Part shown: positions 45,609 through 55,159 of the stretch, in pieces
Numbering within the stretch: position 1 is the stretch's first letter
Layout of the letters: each line of letters opens with the position of its first letter
NCBI RefSeq assembly: GCF_001440395.1
Contig: NZ_LLXZ01000191.1
Span: 150,666-214,665 of the forward strand
DNA: 64,000 bases
Direction of reading: 5' to 3'
Origin: Bradyrhizobium jicamae
GTDB lineage: Bacteria; Pseudomonadota; Alphaproteobacteria; Rhizobiales; Xanthobacteraceae
Notes under the pieces: model-generated
What the model saw: only the letters and a program-made list of their open reading frames with translations
Told to the model about the DNA's origin: nothing
Database searches by the model: none
Made by a program: the position numbers and the translations under genes

Positions 45609-47948
45609 ATGGGCGTTGAAGGCATTGGCGCAAGCGTCGTGCGCAAGGAAGACCGCCGTTTCATTACCGGCAAGGGACGTTACGTCGACGACATCAAGCT
45701 GGTGGGCATGACCCACGCACACTTCATCCGCAGCCCGCACGCGCATGCGAAGATCAAGAGCATCGACACGTCAGAGGCGATGAAGATGCCGGGCGTGGTC
45801 GGCGTGCTGACCGGCCAGCAGATCGTCGACGACAAGATCGGCAATTTGATCTGCGGCTGGGCCATCACTTCCAAGGACGGCACCGGCATGAAGATGGGCG
45901 CATGGCCGGCGATGGCGCCGGAGACCGTGCGCTTTGTCGGCCAGGCCGTCGCGGTCGTGATCGCCGAGACCAAGAACCAGGCCCGCGACGCGGCCGAAGC
46001 CGTGGTGGTCAATTACGAGGAATTGCCGGCCGTTCCTGATATCCGCGCCGCGATCAAGCCGGGCGCGCCGCAATTGCACCCGGAAGCGCCGGGCAATGTG
46101 ATCTATGACTGGGTCATCGGCGACGAAGGCGCAACCGATGCGGCCTTCAAATCGGCGGCCAATGTCGTCTCGCTCGACATTACCAACAACCGCCTGGTGC
46201 CGAACGCGATGGAGCCGCGCGCGGCGATCGCGGAATATAACGAGCCGGAAGAGCACTTTACGCTCTACACGACCTCGCAGAATCCGCATGTCGCCCGCCT
46301 CGTGCTGTCGGCGTTCTACAACATTGCGCAGGAGCACAAGCTGCGCGTGGTCGCCCCCGACGTCGGCGGCGGTTTCGGCTCCAAAATCTTCATCTACCCC
46401 GAGGAAATGGTGGCGCTGTGGGCCTCCAAGAAGGTTGGGCGTCCGGTGAAGTGGACCGGCGACCGCACCGAAGCCTTCCTGACCGATGCGCATGGCCGCG
46501 ACCACCTCACCAAGGCGGAGATGGCGTTCGACAAGGACAACAAGGTCACCGGATTGCGTGTCAAAACCTACGCCAATCTCGGCGGCTACATGTCGCTGTT
46601 CTCGTCCTCGGTGCCGACCTATCTCTACGCGACGCTGCTGTCGGGCCAATACAACATCCCGAACATCTTCGCCGAAGTGATCAGCGTCTACACCAACACC
46701 GTGCCGGTCGACGCCTATCGCGGCGCGGGCCGGCCCGAAGCGAGCTTCGTGGTGGAACGGCTGATGGAAACGGCGGCACGGCAATTGAAGGTCGATCCGG
46801 CGGAGTTGCGCCGCAAGAACTTCATCACGCAATTCCCGCACCAGACGCCCGTCATCATGGCCTATGACATCGGCGATTTCGGCGCTTCGCTGGATGCGGC
46901 GATGAAGGCGATCGACTATGCCGGCTTCGCAGCCCGCAAGGCGAAAGCGAAATCCGAAGGCAAGCTGCGCGGCATCGGCGTCTCCTGCTACATCGAGGCC
47001 TGCGGCATAGCGCCGTCAAAGGCGGTCGGCAGCCTCGGTGCCGGCGTCGGCCTGTGGGAATCGGCGGAAGTGCGCGTCAACCCGGTCGGCACCATCGAGA
47101 TCCTCACGGGCTCGCACAGCCACGGCCAGGGTCACGAGACGACGTTCTGCCAACTCATCGCCGACCGGCTCGGCGTTCCCATCAGCCAGGTCTCGATCGT
47201 CCACGGCGATACCGACAAGGTGCAGTTCGGCATGGGCACCTATGGCTCGCGCTCGGCGGCTGTCGGTCTCACTGCGATCCTGAAGGCGATGGAAAAGGTC
47301 GAGGCCAAGGCCAAGAAGATCGCGGCGCATCAGCTCGAAGCTTCCGAAAACGACATCGTCATCGAGAACGGCGAATTCAAGGTCGCCGGCACCGACAAGT
47401 CGCTGGCGCTGCCGATGGTCGCGCTCGCGGCCTACACCGCGCACAATCTGCCTGACGGCATGGAGCCGGGCCTGAAGGAGGGCGCGTTCTACGACCCGAC
47501 CAACTTCACCTTCCCGGCCGGCGCCTATATCTGCGAAATGGAAGTCGACGCCGCTACCGGCAAAAGCAGCTTCGTCAACTTCGTGGCGGCGGATGATTTC
47601 GGGCGGCTGATCAACCCCATGATCGTCGAGGGCCAGGTCCATGGCGGCCTTGCCCAGGGCATCGGCCAGGCGCTGCTGGAAGGCGTGGTGTATGACGCTT
47701 CCGGCCAGCTCCTGACGGCCTCGTTCATGGACTACACCATGCCGCGCGCGGACGACCTGCCATCGTTCAAGCTGTCGCACACCACGACGCTGTGTCCGGG
47801 CAATCCGCTCGGCGTCAAGGGTTGCGGCGAAGCCGGTGCAATCGGCGCTTCCGCCGCCGTGATCAACGCGATCACGGATGCGATCGGCAACAACAAGCTC
47901 GAAATGCCGGCGACGCCCGATCGCGTCTGGCATGCGATCCACGGCTAA
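45609..47948 (+). CDS. Molybdenum hydroxylase large subunit, form II CoxL-like
   Basis: 779 residues of the xanthine dehydrogenase family molybdopterin-binding subunit. The active-site loop is AYRGAGR (residues 369-375), the signature of form II CoxL proteins, rather than the AYxCSFR of genuine form I CO dehydrogenase. Other landmarks: GGGFGSK near 255, ETTFCQLIADRLG and GVKGCGEAGAIG near the C-terminus with the catalytic Glu. Form II enzymes are widespread in Bradyrhizobium and their substrate is not settled; CO oxidation is possible but unproven. GGGAGGACAGGAC precedes the ATG. Confidence 0.92.
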   Translation: MGVEGIGASVVRKEDRRFITGKGRYVDDIKLVGMTHAHFIRSPHAHAKIKSIDTSEAMKMPGVVGVLTGQQIVDDKIGNLICGWAITSKDGTGMKMGAWPAMAPETVRFVGQAVAVVIAETKNQARDAAEAVVVNYEELPAVPDIRAAIKPGAPQLHPEAPGNVIYDWVIGDEGATDAAFKSAANVVSLDITNNRLVPNAMEPRAAIAEYNEPEEHFTLYTTSQNPHVARLVLSAFYNIAQEHKLRVVAPDVGGGFGSKIFIYPEEMVALWASKKVGRPVKWTGDRTEAFLTDAHGRDHLTKAEMAFDKDNKVTGLRVKTYANLGGYMSLFSSSVPTYLYATLLSGQYNIPNIFAEVISVYTNTVPVDAYRGAGRPEASFVVERLMETAARQLKVDPAELRRKNFITQFPHQTPVIMAYDIGDFGASLDAAMKAIDYAGFAARKAKAKSEGKLRGIGVSCYIEACGIAPSKAVGSLGAGVGLWESAEVRVNPVGTIEILTGSHSHGQGHETTFCQLIADRLGVPISQVSIVHGDTDKVQFGMGTYGSRSAAVGLTAILKAMEKVEAKAKKIAAHQLEASENDIVIENGEFKVAGTDKSLALPMVALAAYTAHNLPDGMEPGLKEGAFYDPTNFTFPAGAYICEMEVDAATGKSSFVNFVAADDFGRLINPMIVEGQVHGGLAQGIGQALLEGVVYDASGQLLTASFMDYTMPRADDLPSFKLSHTTTLCPGNPLGVKGCGEAGAIGASAAVINAITDAIGNNKLEMPATPDRVWHAIHG

Positions 47949-47963
47949 CGAGGAGGAAACATC

Positions 47964-48764
47964 ATGCACCAGACAACCTATCACCGCCCCTCCTCGGTCG
48001 ACGAAGCCGCAAGCCTGTTCGCCAAGGGTTCGGATGCGAAATATCTGGCCGGCGGCCATACGCTGATCCCCGTCATGAAGCAGCGGCTGGCCTCGCCGTC
48101 CGACGTCATCGATCTCGGCAAGATCAAGGAACTGATCGGCGTCGAAGCAACCGGTGACGGAATAGTCGTCAAGTCGGCAACGACCCATTACGACGTCGCA
48201 TCGAGCGAAACTGTGCGCAAGGCAATCCCGGCGCTGGCTTACCTCGCCTCGCTGATCGGCGATCCGGCCGTCCGACATCGCGGCACCATCGGCGGCTCGC
48301 TCGCCAACAACGATCCGGCAGCGGACTATCCGGCGGCAGTGCTGGCGCTCGGCGCCATCGTGAAGACCAACAAGCGCTCGATATCGGCGGATGATTTCTT
48401 CAAGGGCCTGTTCTCCACGGCGCTCGAGGACGGCGAAATCATCACCGCGGTGTCGTTCCCGGTTCAGGCCAAAGCGGGATACGCCAAGTTCAACCATCCG
48501 GCGTCGCGCTTCGCGCTAACCGGCGTGTTTGTCGCCAAGACCCCGGCAGGCGACGTCCGCGTCGCCGCCACCGGCGCATCGCAAAGTGGCGTTATGCGTG
48601 TCGGCGCGATCGAGGCGGCGCTGAAGGCCAACTGGTCGGCAGGGGCGATCGACGCCGTCAAGATTTCGGCGGACGGACTACTGAACGACATCCATGGCAC
48701 AGCCGATTACCGCGCCAACCTCGTCAAGGTGATGGCGCAGCGTGCGGTGCAAGCAGCCGGCTGA
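47964..48764 (+). CDS. Molybdenum hydroxylase FAD subunit (CoxM-like)
   Basis: 266 residues: FAD-binding PCMH-type domain with AGGHTLIPVMK and the signature TIGGSLANNDPAADYPA, and a C-terminal CODH flavoprotein domain. It accepts electrons from the iron-sulfur subunit. GAGGAGGAAACATC precedes the ATG, and only 15 bases separate it from the large subunit gene. Maturation proteins of CoxD/CoxE type are encoded at 10.5-12.9 kb; CoxG- and CoxF-like genes are not seen here. Confidence 0.92.
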   Translation: MHQTTYHRPSSVDEAASLFAKGSDAKYLAGGHTLIPVMKQRLASPSDVIDLGKIKELIGVEATGDGIVVKSATTHYDVASSETVRKAIPALAYLASLIGDPAVRHRGTIGGSLANNDPAADYPAAVLALGAIVKTNKRSISADDFFKGLFSTALEDGEIITAVSFPVQAKAGYAKFNHPASRFALTGVFVAKTPAGDVRVAATGASQSGVMRVGAIEAALKANWSAGAIDAVKISADGLLNDIHGTADYRANLVKVMAQRAVQAAG

Positions 48765-48905
48765 TCTATCCCTCCTTGAGCCATGCATGCGGCGCGCAGC
48801 GATGCGCGCCGCACTGCTTTTGGGCCAAGATTTGCTTGCCACCCGGCCGCGAAGGCGAGACAATTTAGCTAATCGGCTAATTAAAAGATCATTCGAGGAA
48901 GCACC

Positions 48906-50015
48906 GTGCTCGACAAACCATCCGCCCAATCCGCCGCCCGCACCTCCGGCCCGCTCGCCGGCTTCCGCATCGTCGAATTCGCCGGCATCGGCCCGGGTCC
49001 GTTCGCCTGCATGATGCTGGCCGACATGGGCGCCGAAGTCGTGACGCTCGATCGCGTCGGCGCCAAGAAGAATCTAAAATCGGTGGCGAGCCGCGGCCGC
49101 AAGGTCGTCGAACTCGATCTAAAGGACAAGGCCGCGGTCGCGCAGGTGCTCGACCTGCTCGCCAATGCCGACGCGCTGATCGAAGGCTTTCGCCCCGGCG
49201 TGATGGAGCGGCTAGGGCTTGGGCCCGATGTCGTGATGGCGCGCAATCCGCGCCTCGTGTTCGGCCGCATGACCGGCTGGGGCCAGGAAGGGCCGCTGGC
49301 GCACGCCGCCGGCCATGACATCAACTACATCTCCGTCACCGGCGCGCTTGCCGCGATCGGCACCAAGGAGAAACCGGTGCCGCCGCTTAACCTCGTCGGC
49401 GATTTCGGCGGCGGCGCGCTCTATCTCGTGGTCGGCGTGCTCGCGGCGCTGCTGGAAGCATCGAAATCCGGCAAGGGTCAGGTGGTGGATGCCGCGATGT
49501 GCGACGGCGCGGCCTCGCTGATGTCGATGTTCTTCGACATGACCGCGATCGGCCGCTGGGTCGAAGGCCGCGAGCAGAACTTTCTCGACGGCGGCGCGCA
49601 TTTCTACGGCATCTATGAATGCTCCTGCGGCAATTTCATTTCGATCGGCTCGATCGAACCGCAGTTCTACGCGCTCTTGCGCCAGCATGCCGGCCTCACC
49701 GACGCCGATTTCGACGCACAGATGGACCGCAAGGCCTGGCCGGCGCTGAAGGACAAGCTGACGAAGGTGTTCAAGAGCAAGAGCCGCGAGGACTGGTGCA
49801 AGATCATGGAAGGCACCGACATCTGCTTCGCGCCGATCCTGACCATGGCGGAAGCGCCAAAGCACCCGCACAACGCCGCGCGCAACATCTTTGTCGAGCG
49901 CCACGGCGTGACGCAACCGGCACCCGCGCCGCGGTTTTCACGGACACCATCGGCAATCCGGGACGCGGAGAAGGCGGAGCTGGCGGCATTGACTGCTACG
50001 TGGGCCAAGCAATGA
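48906..50015 (+). CDS. CaiB/BaiF family CoA enzyme, probable alpha-methylacyl-CoA racemase
   Basis: 369 residues. The class III CoA-transferase fold begins with GFRIVEFAGIGPGPFACMMLADMGAEV. The residue pair used by alpha-methylacyl-CoA racemases is present: His137 in AGHDINY and Asp166 in VGDFGGGAL, corresponding to His126/Asp156 of the mycobacterial enzyme. A racemase of 2-methylacyl-CoA in branched-chain or sterol side-chain breakdown is therefore more likely than a CoA transferase. The start is a GTG. It lies 141 bases after the CoxM-like gene; a functional tie is not evident. Confidence 0.85.
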   Translation: MLDKPSAQSAARTSGPLAGFRIVEFAGIGPGPFACMMLADMGAEVVTLDRVGAKKNLKSVASRGRKVVELDLKDKAAVAQVLDLLANADALIEGFRPGVMERLGLGPDVVMARNPRLVFGRMTGWGQEGPLAHAAGHDINYISVTGALAAIGTKEKPVPPLNLVGDFGGGALYLVVGVLAALLEASKSGKGQVVDAAMCDGAASLMSMFFDMTAIGRWVEGREQNFLDGGAHFYGIYECSCGNFISIGSIEPQFYALLRQHAGLTDADFDAQMDRKAWPALKDKLTKVFKSKSREDWCKIMEGTDICFAPILTMAEAPKHPHNAARNIFVERHGVTQPAPAPRFSRTPSAIRDAEKAELAALTATWAKQ

Positions 50016-50016
50016 A

Positions 50017-50107
50017 CCGTAGGGTGGGCAAAGGCGCACTTGCGCCGTGCCCACCATCAGACTCGCGGCTAGCAATGGTGGGCACGCTTCGCTTTGCCCA
50101 CCCTACG
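50017..50107. repeat. Dispersed palindromic repeat, family B, copy 2
   Basis: Starts two bases after the racemase stop with ccgtagggtgggcaaaggcg and ends gctttgcccaccctacg. It is the counterpart of 8807-8902. It fills the whole gap between convergent genes (racemase and hppD), so it is a candidate transcription terminator. Confidence 0.85.
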
Positions 50108-50111
50108 AACG

Positions 50112-51230
50112 CTACGCTGCATTCCCCACTTTCAACACACCTCTTCGGATCTGATCCTCTTCGATCGATTCGAACAGCGCCTTGAAATTGCCCTCGCCGA
50201 ATCCGTCGTCGCCCTTGCGCTGGATGAACTCGAAGAAGATCGGCCCGATCGCATTGGCCGAAAAGATCTGCAGCAGCACCTTGGTTTGGCCGCCGTCCAC
50301 CACGCCCTCGCCGTCGATGAGAATGCCGTTGTTCTGCAAGCGGGCGACGTCCTCGCCATGCTGCGGCAGGCGCGTATCGATCTTCTCGAAATAGGTATCC
50401 GGCGGCGACGGCATGAACGGAAGGCCGGAGGTGCGCAAGGTCTCAACGGTGCGGTGAATGTCGCGCGCGCCGCAGGCGATGTGCTGAATGCCTTCGCCGC
50501 GATAGATGTTGAGATATTCCTCGATCTGGCCGGAATCGCCGGCATCCTCGTTGATCGGAATCCGGATCTTGCCGTCCGGGCTGGTCAGCGCGCGCGAGAA
50601 CAGGCCCGACGCGCGGCCTTCGATATCGAAGAAACGGATCTGGCGGAAGTTGAACAGTCTTTCGTAGAAGCCGGTCCACACATCCATGCGGCCGCGATGG
50701 ACGTTGTGGGTGAGGTGATCGATGTAATAGAGCCCGGCGCCGGCGGGGCGCGGGTCTTTCGCACCGAGCCATTCGAACTCGATGTCGTAGGCCGATCCCT
50801 TGGCGCCGTAGCGGTCGACGAAATAAAGCAGGCTGCCGCCGATGCCCTTGATGGCGGGAATGTCGAGCGTCTTCTGCGCAGATGTGATATCGGCGGCTTC
50901 CGCGCCGAGCGACAGCGCCCGCTCATAGGCCTGCTTCGCATCGACGACGCGAAACGCCATCGACGGCGCGCACGGCCCGTGCGCGGCGACGAAGCCATGG
51001 CCATGGCTACCGGGCTCCTCGTTGACGAGATAGTTGATGTCACCCTGACGGTAGACCGTGATCTTCTTGCTCTTGTGGCGGGCGACCGGCACGTAGCCCA
51101 TCAGCTTGAACAGCGCGTGCAATTCTTCCGGCTTCGGATGCGCATATTCGACGAACTCGAAACCGTCGGTGCCCATCGGATTGTCCGATGTGATGGTGGC
51201 GACCGGCGCGTCGTGCGGAAACGGACCCAT
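50112..51230 (-). CDS. hppD: 4-hydroxyphenylpyruvate dioxygenase
   Basis: 372 residues. An Fe(II) enzyme converting 4-hydroxyphenylpyruvate to homogentisate in tyrosine breakdown. The two vicinal-oxygen-chelate halves are visible; the iron ligands are His in YYIDHLTHNV, His in IQHIACGARDI and Glu in FFEFIQRKGD. The ATG at 51230 begins the recognisable protein, although the frame is open upstream into the regulator. The gene is divergent from an Lrp-type regulator. Downstream steps (hmgA, fahA) are encoded a few kilobases away on the same strand. Confidence 0.95.
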   Translation of the reverse strand: MGPFPHDAPVATITSDNPMGTDGFEFVEYAHPKPEELHALFKLMGYVPVARHKSKKITVYRQGDINYLVNEEPGSHGHGFVAAHGPCAPSMAFRVVDAKQAYERALSLGAEAADITSAQKTLDIPAIKGIGGSLLYFVDRYGAKGSAYDIEFEWLGAKDPRPAGAGLYYIDHLTHNVHRGRMDVWTGFYERLFNFRQIRFFDIEGRASGLFSRALTSPDGKIRIPINEDAGDSGQIEEYLNIYRGEGIQHIACGARDIHRTVETLRTSGLPFMPSPPDTYFEKIDTRLPQHGEDVARLQNNGILIDGEGVVDGGQTKVLLQIFSANAIGPIFFEFIQRKGDDGFGEGNFKALFESIEEDQIRRGVLKVGNAA

Positions 51231-51353
51231 GGCGGAATCTCCCGAAAATTGATCTGGATCAATATCGGTCGTATCAGGCGCAAAGTGCATGCAAACGAGG
51301 GCGCGTTCGGCTATCATGACGCACAATCTGTGCACAAAACCGGTCATTTTCGC
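51231..51353. promoter_or_regulatory. Divergent hppD / Lrp regulator control region
   Basis: 123 bases between opposite starts; the middle is relatively AT-rich (gatctggatcaatatcggtc near 51250). Parallels the acdS/acdR layout, so an Lrp-type operator is expected here. None could be delimited. Confidence 0.5.
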
Positions 51354-51821
51354 ATGATTTCCGTGGACGCCTTCGACCTCAAAATGCTGGCCGCACTTCA
51401 GGACGACGGCCGCCTCACCAACCAGCAGCTCGCCGACCTCGTCGGCCTTTCCGCCTCGCAATGCTCGCGGCGGCGGATGCGGCTGGAGGAGGAAAAGGTG
51501 ATCGCCGGCTACCACGCCGACCTCGCCGGCGAAGCGCTCGGCTTCAATTTGATCGCCTTCGTCCACATCACGCTGGCGACGCACTCGCCCGACAACGCCA
51601 AGAAATTCCGCGCGCTGGTCAACCGCGTCGACGACATCCAGGAAGCCTATTCGCTGACGGGCGATGCCGACTACGTGCTCAAGGTCGTGCTGCGCGACCT
51701 GAAGGACCTCTCCGATCTCGTCAACAACGTGCTGATGCCGCACCAGAGCGTGGCGCATGTGCGCTCCTCGATCGTGCTGGATCGGCTGAAGGAGAGTTCG
51801 AGGCTGCCGCTGAAGACCTAG
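51354..51821 (+). CDS. Lrp/AsnC-family regulator, probably of hppD
   Basis: 155 residues: winged HTH (LKMLAALQDDGRLTNQQLAD, LVGLSASQCSRRRMRLEEE) and RAM domain (FVHITLATHSPDNAKKF to VAHVRSSIVLDRLKESS). The layout fits HpdR-type activators of 4-hydroxyphenylpyruvate dioxygenase. The long open frame upstream runs antisense to hppD and is not coding. The next gene (DUF1272) lies 84 bases downstream on the same strand. Confidence in the family is high; in the target it is moderate. Confidence 0.88.
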   Translation: MISVDAFDLKMLAALQDDGRLTNQQLADLVGLSASQCSRRRMRLEEEKVIAGYHADLAGEALGFNLIAFVHITLATHSPDNAKKFRALVNRVDDIQEAYSLTGDADYVLKVVLRDLKDLSDLVNNVLMPHQSVAHVRSSIVLDRLKESSRLPLKT

Positions 51822-51905
51822 ATGGCGCAATTCGAGGGAAATTTGTCATCGCGTTTTTCGATCGATTTGCGATGATCCAGTTCGGAATTACCTCACGAGA
51901 CGACC

Positions 51906-52217
51906 ATGGCGCTGCAACTCCGCCCCAACTGCGAATATTGCGACAAGGACCTGCCGCCAAGCGTGACCGACGCGTGGATCTGTTCTTATGAATGCACGTT
52001 CTGCACGGACTGCGTGGAGAACAAGCTGCACAATGTCTGCCCGAACTGCGGCGGAGGGTTTGAGCGGCGACCGATCCGGCCCGCCACCGAGCGGCGGCCC
52101 GGCGTGTGCGTCACCAAGCAGTTGCCGTCGGACAAGCGGGTGCATTTGAAATATAGCATCGAGGATGTCGCTGCGCATTCGGCGCGCTTGCGGGATGTTC
52201 CGCCGCAGGAGCGGTGA
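51906..52217 (+). CDS. DUF1272 zinc-ribbon-like small protein
   Basis: 103 residues. Eight Cys in the first 50 residues (CEYC, ICSYEC, FCTDC, VCPNC) form two probable zinc-binding knuckles of the DUF1272 family; the C-terminus (HLKYSIEDVAAHSARLRDVP) is helical. Function unknown. Short LRPNCEYCDKDLPP at the start is the typical family beginning. It lies downstream of the Lrp regulator and is followed by repeat A. Confidence 0.85.
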   Translation: MALQLRPNCEYCDKDLPPSVTDAWICSYECTFCTDCVENKLHNVCPNCGGGFERRPIRPATERRPGVCVTKQLPSDKRVHLKYSIEDVAAHSARLRDVPPQER

Positions 52218-52226
52218 CTCCTCCGC

Positions 52227-52310
52227 GTCATTGCGAGGAGCGAAGCGACGAAGCAATCCATGCCTCCACTTGTGGCGCGATGGATTGCTTCGCTTCGCTC
52301 GCAATGACGG
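52227..52310. repeat. Dispersed palindromic repeat, family A, copy 3
   Basis: cgtcattgcgaggagcgaag to tcgctcgcaatgacgg with arms like the copies at 5716 and 41926. It lies in the convergent gap between the DUF1272 and fahA genes. Confidence 0.85.
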
Positions 52311-52338
52311 GGAGAGAGCGTCACGTTGCGTCCAGACG

Positions 52339-53610
52339 CTACCCCGCCGCCGTAATCGTCCCCTCGACTTCGCCAAACCCGACGCGGTAGCCGTCGCCCT
52401 GGCACCAGCCGCGCATGACCAGCGAATCGCCATCCTCCAGGAAGGTCCGCTTCACGCCTTCGGCCAGTTCGACTGGCTCGGTGCCGTTCCAGCTTATCTC
52501 CAAGAGGCTGCCGCGCTGGTCTTTTTCCGGGCCGGAGATCGTGCCGGACCCTAAGAGATCGCCGACATTCATGGCGCAACCGCAGGCGGCGTGGTGCACG
52601 AGCTGCTGCACCGACGACCAGTACATGTACTTGAAATTGGTGCGGCTGATATTCTGGGGCGCATTCATGGGTGCCGCACGCATCCCGACCTCCAGCGCCA
52701 TGTCGTAATTGTTCGGCTGCGCCTGCTGCAGATAGGGCAGCGGCTTCGGCTCCTGCGACGGACCATGAAGCCGGAACGGCTCCAGCGCCTCACGCGTCAC
52801 CACCCACGGGCTGATCGAGGTCGCGAACACTTTTGCCTGGAACGGGCCGAGCGGCACATATTCCCACTGCTGGATGTCGCGCGCGCTCCAATCGTTCAGG
52901 ATGACGAAGCCGAAGATCATTTCCTCGGCCTGTTTCTCGGTGAGCATTTCGCCCATGTCAGACGGCTGGCCGACCACCACGCCCATTTCGAGTTCGAAAT
53001 CGAGCCGCTTGCACGGCCCGAAGCTCGGCAGATCTGCGCTCGGCGGCTTCAACTGTCCACGCGGCCGGCGTACCGGCGTGCCGCTGACAACGACGGTGGA
53101 AGCGCGGCCGTTGTAGCCGATCGGCATGTGCAGCCAGTTCGGCTGCAGCGCGTTGTCCTTGCCGCGGAACATGACGCCGACATTGGTGGCGTGCTCCTTG
53201 GACGAGTAGAAGTCGGTGTAACCGGAAACCGCGAACGGCAGATGCAATTTTACATCCGTCATCGGCACCAGCGCGCGCTTGCGCAGTTTCTCGTTGTCGC
53301 GCAGCTCGGGGTTATCATGACGCAGAAGCTCGCTGATCCGTGCGCGCGTGCTCGACCAGACTTTTGGTCCGAGTGCCATGAACGGGTTGAGCTGGGACGC
53401 GGCGAACACCGCGGGCTCGACGAGGTCGAACCGGCAATCCTGCGCGAGCTGCCAGAGATCGAGCACGTAATCGCCGATCGCGACGCCAATGCGCGGGGCG
53501 AGCCCGTCCTTGGTGGTGAACACGCCGTAGGGGAGATTTTGGATCGGGAAGTCGGAATTGGCGTCGACGGGGATGAAGGAACGGAGTTTTGGATCGTTGG
53601 GGTGGGGCAT
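52339..53610 (-). CDS. fahA: Fumarylacetoacetase
   Basis: 423 residues. It hydrolyses fumarylacetoacetate to fumarate and acetoacetate, the last step of tyrosine breakdown. Metal-binding residues are in KRLDFELEMGVVVG (Glu, Glu) and LNDWSARDIQQWEYVPLGPF (Asp), and the substrate loop SSVQQLVHHAACGC is typical. The length is normal. It is separated from hmgA upstream by 200 bases holding repeat family E, so it may have its own promoter or be weakly coupled. Confidence 0.95.
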   Translation of the reverse strand: MPHPNDPKLRSFIPVDANSDFPIQNLPYGVFTTKDGLAPRIGVAIGDYVLDLWQLAQDCRFDLVEPAVFAASQLNPFMALGPKVWSSTRARISELLRHDNPELRDNEKLRKRALVPMTDVKLHLPFAVSGYTDFYSSKEHATNVGVMFRGKDNALQPNWLHMPIGYNGRASTVVVSGTPVRRPRGQLKPPSADLPSFGPCKRLDFELEMGVVVGQPSDMGEMLTEKQAEEMIFGFVILNDWSARDIQQWEYVPLGPFQAKVFATSISPWVVTREALEPFRLHGPSQEPKPLPYLQQAQPNNYDMALEVGMRAAPMNAPQNISRTNFKYMYWSSVQQLVHHAACGCAMNVGDLLGSGTISGPEKDQRGSLLEISWNGTEPVELAEGVKRTFLEDGDSLVMRGWCQGDGYRVGFGEVEGTITAAG

Positions 53611-53643
53611 GGTTTCCTCGTGAAACGCAGCGGCGCTTCTTTC

Positions 53644-53803
53644 ACCCTCCCCTGGAGGGGGAGGATCGGCTCATATGGAGCGCAGCGAAATGCGAGACGG
53701 GGGGGGTGATCTCTCAACTCGGGCGCTGTTGGATGTGGAGAGACCGTCACCCCGCCCCGCCGCGCGTTTCACGCGCGTCGACCCTCCCCCTCCAGGGGAG
53801 GGT
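53644..53803. repeat. Dispersed palindromic repeat, family E, copy 3
   Basis: accctcccctggagggggag at the left and accctccccctccaggggag at the right are complementary; the interior holds gcagcgaaatgcgagacggg and accgtcaccccgccccg as in the copy at 44730. It lies between hmgA and fahA, inside what would otherwise be one operon. Confidence 0.85.
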
Positions 53804-53810
53804 AAAGGTG

Positions 53811-55157
53811 TCACGGCTTGTTCGGATCGAACCGTTTCTCCAGACCCTTCCAGCAATCGGCATAATCGTCCTGCAGCGTCGCCGACGTCGCAGCATGCTG
53901 CGTGACCCGCTGGGGAAAGCGCGTTTCAAACATGAAGGCCATGGTGCCGGTCAGTTTCACCGGCTTCAATTCGCTGTTGCTGGCGTGATCGAAGGCCTCA
54001 CGGTCGGGACCGTGCGGCAGCATCATGTTATGCAGGCTGATACCGCCGGGAACGAAACCTTGCGGCTTGGCGTCGTAGACGCCGTAGATCAGGCCCATGA
54101 ACTCACTCATGATGTTCATGTGATACCAGGGCGGACGGAAGGTGTTCTCCGCCACCATCCAGCGCTCCGGGAAGATAACGAAGTCGATATTCGCAGTGCC
54201 TGCGGTTTCCGACGGCGAGGTCAGCACCGTGAAGATCGAGGGATCGGGATGGTCGAAGCCGATGGCGCCGACCGGCGAGAAGGTCCGCAAATCGTATTTG
54301 TAGGGCGCGTAATTGCCGTGCCATGCGACGACATCGATCGGCGAATGCGGCAGCGTGGTCTTGAACAGCGAGCCGCCCCACTTCACGTAGAGCTCGGTCG
54401 GCGTGTCCTTGTCTTCGTACGAAGCGACCGGCGTCAGGAAGTCGCGCGAATTGGCAAGACAGTTGGCGCCGATCGGCCCGCGCTCCGGCAGCGTGAAAGC
54501 GCCGCCATAGTTCTCGCAGAGATAGCCGCGCGCAGGCCCATTCGGAATCTCGGCCCGGAATTTCACGCCGCGCGGAATCACCGCGATCTCGCCCGGCTCG
54601 ATATCGATGCGGCCGAACTCGGTGACGAGGCGCAGATTGCCCTGCTGGGCCACGAACATCATCTCGCCGTCGGCGTTGTAGAAATGCTGATCGACCATCG
54701 ATTTGGTGATGAGGTAGACATGCGCGGCCATGCCGGCCTGCGTGTTGGCGTCACCGGCCGTCGTCATGGTCTGCACGCCCTGCAAAAAAGTCGTATCCTC
54801 CTTCGGGATCGGCGCCGGATCCCAGCGGAGCTGCGCGATCGGCAGATCATATTCATGACACGGCGCAGTGCGCCACAGCCCGCCATCCGCTTTCTCAAAG
54901 CGGCCGGAATGCTTCACCGACGGCCGGATACGATAGAGCCAGGAGCGCTCGTTGGTGCCGCGCGGCGCGGTGAAGGGCGAGCCGGAAAGCTGTTCGGCAT
55001 AGAGCCCGTAGGCGCAGCGTTGCGGCGAGTTGCGCCCCATCGGCAGCGCGCCGGGCAGGGCCTCGGTCTCAAAACTGTTGCCGAAGCCGGACATGTATCC
55101 CGGCGTTATCTGCGCCGTGCTTCGGACGATCTGATCAGGCGAGGTATTGATATTCAT
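53811..55157 (-). CDS. hmgA: Homogentisate 1,2-dioxygenase
   Basis: 448 residues. Opens the homogentisate ring to maleylacetoacetate using Fe(II). Iron ligands are His and Glu in PPWYHMNIMSEFMGLIYG (spacing as in the human enzyme) and His in SLHNMMLPHGPD. The N-terminus GYMSGFGNSFETEALPGALP is the family hallmark. AGGAGGAGG sits 6 bases before the ATG at 55157, which is preferred over the ATG 6 bases upstream. It begins 2 bases after the stop of the MBL gene, so they are one transcript. Confidence 0.96.
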   Translation of the reverse strand: MNINTSPDQIVRSTAQITPGYMSGFGNSFETEALPGALPMGRNSPQRCAYGLYAEQLSGSPFTAPRGTNERSWLYRIRPSVKHSGRFEKADGGLWRTAPCHEYDLPIAQLRWDPAPIPKEDTTFLQGVQTMTTAGDANTQAGMAAHVYLITKSMVDQHFYNADGEMMFVAQQGNLRLVTEFGRIDIEPGEIAVIPRGVKFRAEIPNGPARGYLCENYGGAFTLPERGPIGANCLANSRDFLTPVASYEDKDTPTELYVKWGGSLFKTTLPHSPIDVVAWHGNYAPYKYDLRTFSPVGAIGFDHPDPSIFTVLTSPSETAGTANIDFVIFPERWMVAENTFRPPWYHMNIMSEFMGLIYGVYDAKPQGFVPGGISLHNMMLPHGPDREAFDHASNSELKPVKLTGTMAFMFETRFPQRVTQHAATSATLQDDYADCWKGLEKRFDPNKP

Positions 55158-55159
55158 GG

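Noticed and set aside
50094..51353. Long open frame on the plus strand preceding the Lrp regulator
   Set aside because: It is antisense to hppD and only the part from 51354 has protein-family similarity; high GC keeps opposite frames open.
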